Below, piece by piece: positions 11,481 to 22,000 of a stretch of 64,000 bases of DNA. Below the pieces are notes generated by a model. It did no database searches. It saw only the letters and a program-made list of their open reading frames with translations, and was not told the DNA's origin. The position numbers were made by a program, and so were the translations under genes. Origin of the DNA: Reclinomonas americana ATCC 50394. Taxonomy: Eukaryota > Jakobida > Jakobea > Jakobida. The stretch lies in contig PS015245.1 of the NCBI GenBank assembly GCA_048213135.1, positions 22,472-86,471 of the forward strand, read 5' to 3'. Within the stretch, counting starts at the first letter, position 1, and the number at the start of each line of letters is the position of its first letter.

Positions 11481-12711
11481 TGCTCTCCACTCTTCAACAA
11501 TAAGACTGAGAAAATAGGAAGGACGGCAGATTCTTTCTGGCATTTCACAACAGAGCACAGCTCGACCATTGCGTATCCGCACACCAGCGAGTGAAACACA
11601 GAACACAAGAAATGACAAACTCATTCTTCAGCCACCTTCAACACGCAAAAGAAAACACCACACCATCACGAGACAAGATCTCACACCCTCCTCTCGCTGT
11701 CGCTGAGCACAACAACGAAGAAACAAAGCCGAACACACAGACTATGGACACTCCAGCCAGTGTGTCGGCATGCACGCAATCATCGACAAATGGATAGATC
11801 TCCCTCATATCCTCTTCTCCTATCAACTCACAGCGCAAGAGCAAGAAAACAACCCTTGTCGCACAACGTGCAATGAGAGCAATTCAACAGGCACTCACGC
11901 CCTTCTTTCATAAAAGCACACACGCCAACACCTACACATCAGAAGAAACGCAGACTCTCCTTGTCTCCTTATCTGCCTCACAACTACAAAGCTCTCTTTC
12001 CTTACTCTCTCCTCCCGCAGAGACAGAGCACGTGATCAACACAGAAAACTAGCCAAGTCTCCAAGAATACCAGCCCTCTCTCACTCAGCTGTTTCCGTCA
12101 CGCAGAGAACAACAAATAGAAGACTCTCATTGCAGTCAAGTCATTCACAGAAAACAAAAAGTCTCCCTCACTGTCTTCTCTTCAAACAAAGAGCAACAAA
12201 AGAGACCAGAAAACCCTCTTCCTCCCTACCTCAGTAGCAGAACGAGAATAAAACACGAGCCAACAAAGAGGCAAGTCTCTCTCATTATCCTACCTCATTC
12301 TCTTGAAACAGAGAGCCCAGAAACTCTTTTCCTCCCTACCTCAGTAGCAGAACGAGAATAAAACACGAGCCAACAAAGAGGCAAGTCTCTCTCATTATCC
12401 TATCTCATTCTCATCAAACGGAGAGCAACCAAGGAGACCGGAAAACTCTCATCCTCGCCACCTCATGAAAATATCAACATGAACAGACAGTGAAAAGAAG
12501 AAAGTTTCTCGTCCCACCGCATTTCTTCGAACAGAGAGAAAATCTCCCTCGCCCCACGCACAGCCTATTCCGCGCAAGAAACCAAGAAGTATCTTTCCCT
12601 TTTCCCTCCCACTTCTATCTCTTCGCCTTCTTCCCTCTCTTCTCCCCACTCTATCTCTTCTCCCTCAGCCCCCTTCCCCTTCCACCCTTCCCCTTCTACC
12701 CTTCCCCGTCA
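11481..12711. repeat. Gene-poor region with a two-copy ~119 bp tandem duplication
   Basis: No convincing exon is visible here. A unit of about 119 bp at 12207-12326 is repeated at 12327-12446. Both contain CTTCCTCCCTACCTCAGTAG, CAGAACGAGAATAAAACACG and AGCCAACAAAGAGGCAAGTC. The flanks are bounded by long runs of N, so this may be intron of a gene hidden in the gaps. Confidence 0.6.
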
Positions 12712-13220
12712 NNNNNNNNNNNNNNNNNNNNNNNNNNNNNNNNNNNNNNNNNNNNNNNNNNNNNNNNNNNNNNNNNNNNNNNNNNNNNNNNNNNNNNNNN
12801 NNNNNNNNNNNNNNNNNNNNNNNNNNNNNNNNNNNNNNNNNNNNNNNNNNNNNNNNNNNNNNNNNNNNNNNNNNNNNNNNNNNNNNNNNNNNNNNNNNNN
12901 NNNNNNNNNNNNNNNNNNNNNNNNNNNNNNNNNNNNNNNNNNNNNNNNNNNNNNNNNNNNNNNNNNNNNNNNNNNNNNNNNNNNNNNNNNNNNNNNNNNN
13001 NNNNNNNNNNNNNNNNNNNNNNNNNNNNNNNNNNNNNNNNNNNNNNNNNNNNNNNNNNNNNNNNNNNNNNNNNNNNNNNNNNNNNNNNNNNNNNNNNNNN
13101 NNNNNNNNNNNNNNNNNNNNNNNNNNNNNNNNNNNNNNNNNNNNNNNNNNNNNNNNNNNNNNNNNNNNNNNNNNNNNNNNNNNNNNNNNNNNNNNNNNNN
13201 NNNNNNNNNNNNNNNNGTAG

Positions 13221-13640
13221 GACGCTCTGCGCCGCAAGCGCGTGGAGGAGACGGAGCGTGAGGCTCGTCAGGCGGTGACGCGGTGCGGACAGCCGGCGGA
13301 GCTCATCAAGCACATTTTGCACGGTGGTGCGCCGCACCCTCGCTTCTTCCGCCTCAACGAGAGCGCGCGTGAGTTCAGCTGGGGACCCAAGGCCGACAAG
13401 GCCAGCACAACGTTCAAGATCAACGAGATCACCAAGATCACGGCGGGTCTCGTGTCGGACGTGTTCAAGCACAACGCGGCGTTGATGGCGCGCGGTGCGG
13501 CCGCCGGTGCCAGGTGCTTCTCGGTGTACACTAGTAAGCGATCGGTGGATTGCGAGGCCCCCAGTGAGGCCGTGCGCGATCAATGGTTGCTGGCGCTGCG
13601 CTTCCTGCGGTTCGGACTCGAGTATGTGATGAAGGAGATG
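13221..13640 (+). CDS. PH-domain protein, single internal exon between gaps
   Basis: An open exon of 140 codons starts after TAG at 13218-13220 and ends at a GTGAGC donor (13641). It opens DALRRKRVEETERE, probably the end of a helix. A PH-like fold follows: PRFFRLNESAREFSWGPK, TFKINEITKITAGLVSDVF, an ARCFSVYTSKRSVDCEAP strand pair and a closing helix RDQWLLALRFL. The Cys-Phe-Ser and Trp-containing helix pattern is that of PH domains in PLC-like and related signalling proteins. Both flanks are N (12712-13216 and 13648-13916), so neither gene end is seen. Phase 0 at both ends is consistent with a real exon. The specific protein cannot be named. Confidence 0.65.
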
Positions 13641-13994
13641 GTGAGCGNNNNNNNNNNNNNNNNNNNNNNNNNNNNNNNNNNNNNNNNNNNNNNNNNNNNN
13701 NNNNNNNNNNNNNNNNNNNNNNNNNNNNNNNNNNNNNNNNNNNNNNNNNNNNNNNNNNNNNNNNNNNNNNNNNNNNNNNNNNNNNNNNNNNNNNNNNNNN
13801 NNNNNNNNNNNNNNNNNNNNNNNNNNNNNNNNNNNNNNNNNNNNNNNNNNNNNNNNNNNNNNNNNNNNNNNNNNNNNNNNNNNNNNNNNNNNNNNNNNNN
13901 NNNNNNNNNNNNNNNNAAGAAGACAAGGAAAGTGGCGATGATCAGTCGGCGTCTCGTCGGAGAAAAACAAAAAAAACAGCACGTGTAGATTTAC

Positions 13995-14869
13995 CCTGTA
14001 GTCCTGCACGCACACGGCGAACTCGCCGCGCGCCGCCGCGCTGAACTCAATGCGGCGCTTGCTCATGAACTATAGCACACACAGAGGAGTGAGCTCTTCT
14101 GAGGATGGGCGCGAAAAACAAGCACACAAACCTGATTGCGATATTGCTCCTCCTGGAGGAAGCGACGCTCGCGCTCCTGCTCCTCGCGCGCACGACGCTC
14201 CTGCTCCTCCTTGACGCGCCTCTCCTCCTCCTCACGCTTTCGCTTCTTCTCCTTGGCCTGTTGTTGCGCGTGAGATGGCCCGCCATGTCCATCATGGGCA
14301 AACAAACACAACAAAACAAACCCCCGCCGCCACATTAGTGACCTCGCCCAGCGCTCGCACCCACTTGTCCTTCTCGCCTGTGCTCTCCGCCTCCAGTGCA
14401 TACACAATGTCATCCTCTGTAACAACAAAAAAAAGTCAGTGCATCCTCGCTCACTTGTGTGCGCACACACACAGAGGCACACACCAGTGACGATTGCAAA
14501 GCCGGGAGTGTTGGGGTGCATCGAGTCAATGCGCGACACATCTGTGACAACACAAATGAGCATGCCATTCATCAATTTGCACTCAGCAAGAGAGACACAC
14601 ACGCACCGAGCAGGTTGACTTGGTCAATGTGATCCAGCTCCTGTGCGCGCGTGCATTGTGAGACACCAGTACATGTGCGTCCATGAGAGAGTTACGCAAC
14701 TCCTTGCTCGGCGTAAAGGTACATCTTGAAGCCCTTGAGCACAAAGAAGAGGCGCTTCACAGTGCCATCACTGTGTCATGTGTGTGAGCAGCTCTGTGTG
14801 TGTGCGTGACAAGTGACAAAAGAGAGAGAGACGCAACTGCGGGTCGCGTTGGTACAAGTAGCCCTCCAT
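13995..14869 (-). CDS. PH-domain plus charged coiled-coil protein, 5' part
   Basis: Seven exons join in phase from ATG 14869: 14838-14869, 14701-14770, 14607-14640, 14485-14541, 14343-14416, 14132-14257, 13995-14069, giving 156 codons so far. The start MEGYLYQRDPHDGTVKRLFF is a canonical PH opening. It is followed by VLKGFKMYLYAEQG, a loop with FAIVT, then YALEAEST and the closing helix EKDKWVRALGE. A Glu/Arg/Gln-rich coiled coil follows, beginning AKEKKRKREEEERRVKEEQE. The last visible exon has FMSKRRIEFSAAARGEFAV. The gene runs on into the gap at 13648-13916, so its end is unseen. PH domains bind phosphoinositides or protein partners. Introns 1 and 2 use GTTGCG donors, and intron 5 a GTCACT donor. 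It is divergent from the SDR gene. Confidence 0.75.
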
Positions 14870-15285
14870 AGCGTGTTGATGTGTTGATGTGCGTGTGCTG
14901 TGAGTGAGAGCAAGGCGGGTGAGCGGAACAATTTTTTTATGTGTGTGTTGTTTTGTGCCCAGCTCACAAAAAACACACAAGTGAGACACACATATAGCAC
15001 ACACAAAGACACGCATGCGCATTGTGTGTGCGTGTGAGAGACAGAGAGTGCAACACACGTGTGTGTGTTTTGTGTGTGGTGCGCCATTGAGCGAGGCATG
15101 GCCCTCATCTCACACACGCACAAACACAAAACAATACATTCTCGCGCGCGCGCTGTCACGTGGGTGCACGAGAGACAGACGCAGCAAGAAAGTGCGTGTG
15201 TGCGTGTGTTGTTTGTGCGACTGCTCACCCCGCCCGATAAGTGCAATGTGGGTTGTTGGTTGATTGGAGTGGAGTGTCGATTTTG

Positions 15286-17866
15286 ATGGCGCTGTGTGTG
15301 GTGGTCGCTGGCGCGTCGCGAGGCATTGGTGAGTGCGGGGGGAAAGAGAGAGAGAGAGGAGGGGGGTGAGGCACAGAAAAGAGAGGAAAGAAGGAGGGAC
15401 GAAAAAATGTGTTTGTTTTCTGGTGTGTGTGCATGTGAGGGAGGGAGGGAGGGTGGGAGTGGAGAGAGGGAGGAAGGGAGTGGAGAAAGAGTGGAGAGAG
15501 AGTGGACATGCAAGCAGTTGTCTGCATTATTTTCCGATCCATTCCTTCTTCTTCTTCTTCTCCTCCTCCTTTGTCTTCTTCTTCCTCTTCCTCTTCCTCC
15601 TCCTCTTCTTCTTCTCCTCTTCCTCCTCTTCCTCCTCTTCCTCCTCTTCCTCCACTTCCTCCTCTTCTTCCTCTTCCTCTACCCCCTCTTCTTCCTCTTC
15701 CTCTTCCTCCTCCTCTTCTTCTCCTCTTCCTCCTCTTCCTCCTCTTCCTCCTCTTCTTCCTCTTCCTCTTCCTCCTCCTCTTCTTCTTCTCCTCTTCCCC
15801 CTCCTCTTCTTCTTCTCCTCTTCCTCCTCCTTCTTCTTCTTCTTCTTCTCCTCTTCCTCCTCTTCTTCCTCTTCCTCTTCTTCTTCTTCTTCTCATCTTC
15901 CTCCTCCTCCTCCTCCTCTCTCTTCTCTCTTCTTCTTCTTCCTCCTACTCCTCCTCCTCTTCTTCTTATTCTTCTTCTTCTCCTTCTTGTTGTTGTTGTT
16001 GTTCTTCTTCTTCTTCTTCTCCTTCTTCTNNNNNNNNNNNNNNNNNNNNNNNNNNNNNNNNNNNNNNNNNNNNTCGTGTTCTTCTTCTTCTTCTTCCTTC
16101 TTCTTCTCCATCTTAGTCCTTATCCTCGTCTTCCTTTTTCCTCCGCCTTCTTCTCCTCCTCCTCCTTCTCCTTATCCTCCTTCTCCTTATCCTCACTTCC
16201 CCTCCCTCAGGCCTTGAATTCGTGCGAACGCTGTGCGGCCTCGGGCACTGGGTGTTTGCGGTGTGTCGCGATCCGCAGCACGAAAAGAGCGCAGAGCTGC
16301 GCGAGTTTGTGGCGGCATTTGGCGGAGACGAGGATTCTGAGCAGCAGCGCGGCAGGGTGACGGTGGTGGTCGCCGATGCTGCGAGCGAGGAGTCGATCAA
16401 AGTATAGTTGTGCGATGTGCTACCCTGGGTGCTGCTGTCTTTCTCACCCTGCCTCTCCCTGGCGACTCGCAGTCGGCTTGTGCCACCATTGCCGAGCTCA
16501 CCGACCACGTGGACATTGTAATCAACAACGCAGGTAATCTCGTCTCGCACTTTGAGCGACCCCGTCGACTCTCACGACCCTACAGGTTGTGCCTTTTATC
16601 ATGGGCGCGCCCTGGAGACCAACGTGCTGGAGGAGATGATTGTCGAGTACCGAGTCAATGCTCTTGCGCCGCTGGTTTGTGCGGCCCCCTTCTCCTTCGT
16701 TTCCTCGTGTTTTTCTCTTCCCCTGCTGTCTTTCTCATCAGTCTTCTCTTTCCATCCACTCGTACCTCACCTCTCCCTCTCTTATCCTCAATACTGTCCC
16801 TCTTCTCCTGTGTTTCTTCCCGATCTGTCATCATTCTATTCCGTGGCTTCTCTCTTCTCTCCTGCGTTTCTTGCCATCCCTCTTTCTTTCTTTCATTCAG
16901 TCTCGCCTCTCTCCCGTTCTCTTACTCTGCATCGCTTTTCCCCTTTCCCTGCATCCTTTTCATTCACGTCACCTTTTGCTGTCACCTTCTCTTGCAATCT
17001 CTCCTCGCCTGTCCCCTCGCTATCCCTCTCATTTCCCATTAATTTTTCCCTCCTCTTTTTCTCTTCGTCCTTGCTCTCTACATTACCCTTCCGCTTACTC
17101 TTCCCCCCTCGCTCTTCCCTTCTCCTTTTTCCCTTTCCCCTCTCTCTTCCCCTCTTCCGCCCTTTCCCTTTCCCTTCTTCCCTTTCCTCCCCTCTACCTC
17201 CCCCTTCTCCCCCCTTTCTCAANNNNNNNNNNNNNNNNNNNNGCCCCTGCGCAGTGCTTCACCCGCGAGCTGCGACCGCTGCTGCAGCGCAGCACGTTTG
17301 CGCACAAATCCGTCGTGTCCATGTCGTCCATCATGGCGAGCATTGCGGAAAACACCACGGCACTGGCGTACGGCTACCGCATGTCCAAGGCGGCGCTGAA
17401 CATGGGTACGTGCTTGTTTGAGAGGAAGAGAGAGAGAGAGAAAGGGGGTTGCACCGCGCTCACCACCTCTACATGCGTGCAGCCAACAAGTCGCTCAGTG
17501 TGGAACTCAAGGACGAGGGCGTGTACTGCGTCGTGTTCCACCCGGGATGGATTGACGTTGCGTGCCTCTATCGCCCTCCCGAGCTCTTTCTCCGCCTCAC
17601 ACTCCATGTGTGAGCAGACGGAAATGGGCCGTACGGGCGGCCTGCAACCACCCTTGCAGGCAATCGACGTAGTGCCGACCATGGTGGAGAAGATCTTGTC
17701 GCTCACCGAAGACGACACGGGGTNNNNNNNNNNNNNNNNNNNNNNNNNNNNNNNNACGCATCTAGTCTGCTGACGGCATGTCTCTCTCTCTTTCCGACTG
17801 TTCTCACTGGCCCTCTCCACCCACAGAAAATTCTACGAGTGGAGCGGAAGAGAGATTCCGTTTTAG
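15286..17866 (+). CDS. Short-chain dehydrogenase/reductase (SDR, classical type)
   Basis: Exons 15286-15328, 16211-16401, 16473-16533, 16586-16674, 17255-17405, 17483-17556, 17618 into the gap at 17724, and 17827-17866 (TAG) join in phase where testable. The Rossmann glycine motif is AGASRGIG (residues 8-15). DIVINNAG follows at 92-99, the catalytic Ser lies in VSMSSIMAS (about S152), and the Tyr/Lys pair is YRMSK (Y169, K173). The chain continues through FHPGWIDTEMG and ends FYEWSGREIPF. All catalytic residues are present, so an active NAD(P)-dependent oxidoreductase is expected. The HPGWIDTEMG segment recalls the sniffer/C-factor group. The substrate is unknown. Intron 1 is an 880-nt polypyrimidine tract; intron 6 uses a GTTGCG donor. 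Part of exon 7 is in the gap. Confidence 0.88.
15540..16205 (+). repeat. Long TCT/CTC polypyrimidine tract in SDR intron 1
   Basis: About 650 bases are almost pure pyrimidine, built from TCT, TCC, CTC and TTC triplets with a short (GTT)n patch near 15990, and are broken by a 44-N gap at 16030-16073. The coding strand carries the pyrimidines, directly upstream of the exon 2 acceptor at 16210. The high-Leu/Ser reading frames through it are artefacts. Confidence 0.93.
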
Positions 17867-17953
17867 AGGGGGCGGGCGGGGAGTGTCGAAGTCATTGTAG
17901 GCCAATTTCTTTGTCCTCGTCATATTCCTCGACTCTTGCAGTGCCACGGTGAG

Positions 17954-18924
17954 ATGAGTGCCACCAACCCGTCACCTGCGCCGCCGCCGCCCCCGCCACC
18001 ACCACCGCATCCCCCGCAAAGCTCTGGACGCAGCGACTTGCCGCCTCCATGTTGCGTTCCCCTTTCCCGCCCGTTGACGAATTCTCTCTCTCGCGACACG
18101 CCGATCGAGATTCTCTTGTCGTCTCAGAAATCGAGAGGTCCTACCCTCCTCCTTCTTCTTCTTCTTCTTCTCTCTCTCTGTCATTGCAGATGGCTCGCTT
18201 GGCTACACCGACAGTCTGGCCTCACGTCCACCGCCGCCGGCCTACAATCCGTACATGGGTAGTGCTGGTGAGCAACACAGAACAGGAGAAATTCTTCCGA
18301 CTTGTCGCACACAACGTTGGAAGGGAAGCCTCTTTCTCCGTTGTCCTTCTCTCGCTGTATGCTGATGAATCCCCTTCAGGAGTTGTGCCGCCAATCGCCC
18401 CTGCTCCAGCGCCTGCGGCAGCGGTCGGCACATATCCCGACACGGTGGTGGTGGTGATCGCGGACGACGGCTCTCCACCGTGTCCTCGATGTGGGTCGAC
18501 TGGCGAGCGGGTGGTTGCACGGGCGTTGCGTCTGGGGCTCGGGGTAGTTTTTTTCCGCGATGCATGGCATGCAGTACTGATTGGTGGTGGTTTCTTGTGT
18601 GGCACAGCGGCTTCACGGTCTGGTGCTGGGCCATTTTTCTCATCATCTTCTTCCCGTGTGAGTGTGTGCAACTCGGATCGGTGTATGCCGTTGCTGCCAC
18701 CTGACAAAGATGTTGTTGACATGTGCAGTCCTGTGCTGGCTGCCGTTCTGCCTGCCAGAGTGCTACGAGTATGAGGTGAGGGTGGGGAATAGAACAGAAC
18801 TTACCGCACAGTGTGGTGAGCGATCTTTGTTCCACTCAGTGCTCTTTGCGTGTGGCAGGTCCGCTGCACATCGTGCAACCTGTACAAAGGACGGGTGTCG
18901 GGCGACGCTGCGTTACTGATGTAG
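17954..18924 (+). CDS. LITAF-domain protein with proline-rich PPxY N-terminus
   Basis: Six exons join in phase: 17954-18050, 18190-18258, 18380-18524, 18608-18657, 18729-18775, 18859-18924 (TAG), giving 157 aa. The first 50 residues are Pro-rich with PPPY (about 30-33) and PPPAYNPY (47-54), typical ligands for Nedd4-type WW domains. The C-terminal LITAF/CDIP domain has CPRC (C90, C93), a central hydrophobic segment GFTVWCWAIFLIIFFPFLCW, PFC and a second zinc pair CTSC (C139, C142). Family members sit on late endosome/lysosome membranes with a zinc ribbon holding a monotopic hydrophobic anchor. All four zinc cysteines are present. Introns 1 and 3 use GTTGCG donors. The length is close to animal LITAF (about 160 aa). 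Confidence 0.88.
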
Positions 18925-19055
18925 CTGTCGGTGGTTGATGCAGGTGGTAAAGCTGTTGATATTGTGAGGGTAACTGGTGCTGATAACCTCAGAGTGACCA
19001 ACAGCGTGCGTGAACAGTTGCATCCGGGCAGCATCATGATCTGCCTCGCCAGTTT

Positions 19056-22000
19056 CCCTGATCCATGTTCTCTGGATTAGAGAAAGATCCAAAGCTGATC
19101 GTGGAGAACAATCACAGTGTGACGATGCACCCAAGGTTTTGCTCTGACACCACCCTCTCTGTTCGTTCTCACCATCGCACTCCTCCTCCTCCGCGCTTCA
19201 CATCACGACTTGTCACCTTTTCATTTGCTGTTCGGACCAACGAATCTTCATTCTCTCTCTTCGTTTCTTGCATCACGCAGTGCGCGTGTGTGCGAAACAA
19301 CAACAGAGACACACACGAATGGCCTCTCGTCCTCCTCCTCCACCACGCCCTCACTCAACAACAACAACAACCCCTTCGCTGCCAATGTCTGCCTCTCCTC
19401 CGTGCGACGATGAGAAAGCAGACAAGATGCTCGTCGACAGCAAGCAGCATGTGCCGATGACGATGATGATGATGCATTCCTCCTCTCCATCCATCAACAG
19501 CNNNNNNNNNNNNNNNNNNNNNNNNNNNNNNNNNNNNNNNNNNNNNNNNNNNNNNNNNNNNNNNNNNNNNNNNNNNNNNNNNNNNNNNNNNNNNNNNNNN
19601 NNNNNNNNNNNNNNNNNNNNNNNNNNNNNNNNNNNNNNNNNNNNNNNNNNNNNNNNNNNNNNNNNNNNNNNNNNNNNNNNNNNNNNNNNNNNNNNNNNNN
19701 NNNNNNNNNNNNNNNNNNNNNNNNNNNNNNNNNNNNNNNNNNNNNNNNNNNNNNNNNNNNNNNNNNNNNNNNNNNNNNNNNNNNNNNNNNNNNNNNNNNN
19801 NNNNNNNNNNNNNNNNNNNNNNNNNNNNNNNNNNNNNNNNNNNNNNNNNNNNNNNNNNNNNNNNNNNNNNNNNNNNNNNNNNNNNNNNNNNNNNNNNNNN
19901 NNNNNNNNNNNNNNNNNNNNNNNNNNNNNNNNNNNNNNNNNNNNNNNNNNNNNNNNNNNNNNNNNNNNNNNTTCTTCTTCTTCTTCTTCTTCTTCTTCTT
20001 CTTTCTCCTCATGGATTGTCGTTGCTTCATTCCCCGTTGCAGAACTAGCTGGCATCTTGAAATACAAGAAGAAGAAGAAACACACCGACGAGAGCACAGC
20101 CGCCATTGCCGCTGCGAGAAGTGTCGCGGAGAATCGCACTGACCAGGGTGTGCATCTCTCCCATCCCTCCTGTCACTGTCTTTGATGTCCTCGCGTCACG
20201 TGTCGTCTCACCGTTGTGGTGTATGCACGCAGCTGCTCACGAGGAGCACATGGAACAAACTGGGATGGAGGGCATCGTCGAGGTACACTGATTGTGTGTT
20301 ATCCCAAGATAAGCATGCCTCTCACTGGCCTTCTCTTTCTTTTGATTGATTGCACAGCAACGTGCAAGGAGGCGGCGAGTCGACTCGTCTCTGGTGGATC
20401 ACAGTGAGGACTCGCCTGCACGTGACTCAGTCGAGACATCAGCCCGCAAGCGTTCTCTGGAGGTGAGCTCCGATGATGTCACGCGACTCAACTTGCCTCT
20501 TTCTCTTGCATCGCAGTTGACACCTGATGTTTTCTCTTCGTTCTCCACAGGTGGATGCATCCAGCGATGACGAGCTTGCACCGCCAAAGAAGAAGATGAA
20601 TAAGGTGTGGATTATGCCATTGTCATGGTTCTGCTAATTCATCGATCTGCATTTGGTTCTCTTGCGTCATCGTGGATTCACAGGGTGGCAAGACTCGAGT
20701 TGAGAAAGAGCCAGAAGGGTGGAGCGCCAACGAGAAGCTGTTGCTGAACAAGCTGCTTGTTGAGTGTGCATTCTCTCTGTCATCATTGCAACCCGCATCG
20801 CTCCTCCTTCTCCTCATCTCTTCATGTGTCTCTCGCAGCGGTGCAATCGGAAGAGGATAATGGTGAAGGCATTCGGGCTGATGGCACCCATTGTTCGGCC
20901 ATCCACAGTCATCCACCATCAGAGTGCTATCTTTGAGCTGGCCTGTGACGACTGTGAGATTCCGTTGTCGGAACGGAGTCGCACGTCGTCTGCAGTCAAG
21001 TGTGCATTTGGCAAGAAGCTTGGTAATACTGCCCGTAATTCGCGCATTGGAGCATACAAGTCAGTGGCGGGTGTGCTTCAGAGCGTGGGCAACTACATCG
21101 AGGTGAGCTAGCATATGCACGAGACGGTCGTGGCATCTTGAGCCAACATGCAGATGATTGCAATGTGCAGATGAGCCAACTCAGTGGCGCGGCCCTGGTG
21201 GATGCTGTTGAGAGACCACTGATTGTGGTGGATGAGCGTGGGTATTCGGAGGTCAGCTCTGTTGCATGATCTTCAGTGCCTTTTGTGATCATGTCTATTG
21301 ATGTTCATTCACTCTGTTTGAATGTGACAGGAGTGGTGGGAGTATTTGCGCCCGTCAAGCAAGACTCAGAAAGACCACCTTCGGCCGTTTGTCAAGCAGG
21401 CCGTGGATGCGTTGCGCGAGTGTGATGGTCTCATGGCCGCTCTGCTTCGAGACTGCCACCTCTCCGAGTCCGAGATGTCACGTGCGGTGACGTGGTACCA
21501 ATCGAAAGGTCTGCGATCTCAAGTGGTAGTTGCTGTTGCTTGCATTGGTGTTGATCAGCACCACACAGAATCTGGCGATGTGAAGATGGTGGTGAAGGAG
21601 GAGAAGGAGGTGGAAGAAGAGAAGGATGCTGTCAAGCTTGAAGACGATGACACCAAGGTACGCGGCAATAGTGCATGAGTAAGAGAGGCTTGTAGCGAAT
21701 GTGCGAGTCTCGGTCAAGCGTTAATCTCTTGTGTTCACAGGTGAATGCAAGCAGTGACGATGGCGAAGAATCGAAGCCGAGAAAGGTAGATTATACAATG
21801 TCTGTGTATGGGTGGTGAGGCACGTGCTGATTGTGCCGTGGTGTGCGTATTTGCAGCGCGTCAAGTGCGGTCGCCATGCGTTCGATGCGGAGATGAGCAA
21901 GGACGAGCGAATGGTGTTGGACAGACTGCTTGTTGCGTGTCGTGTGCATGTCCACAGCACCTTACCAAGGCTGAGTGACTTATTCTTCCGTGTACATGCT

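Noticed and set aside
15540-16205. Long Leu/Ser/Phe reading frames over 200 codons
   Set aside because: They are translations of a TCT/CTC simple-sequence intron; the true exons on either side join in phase without it.
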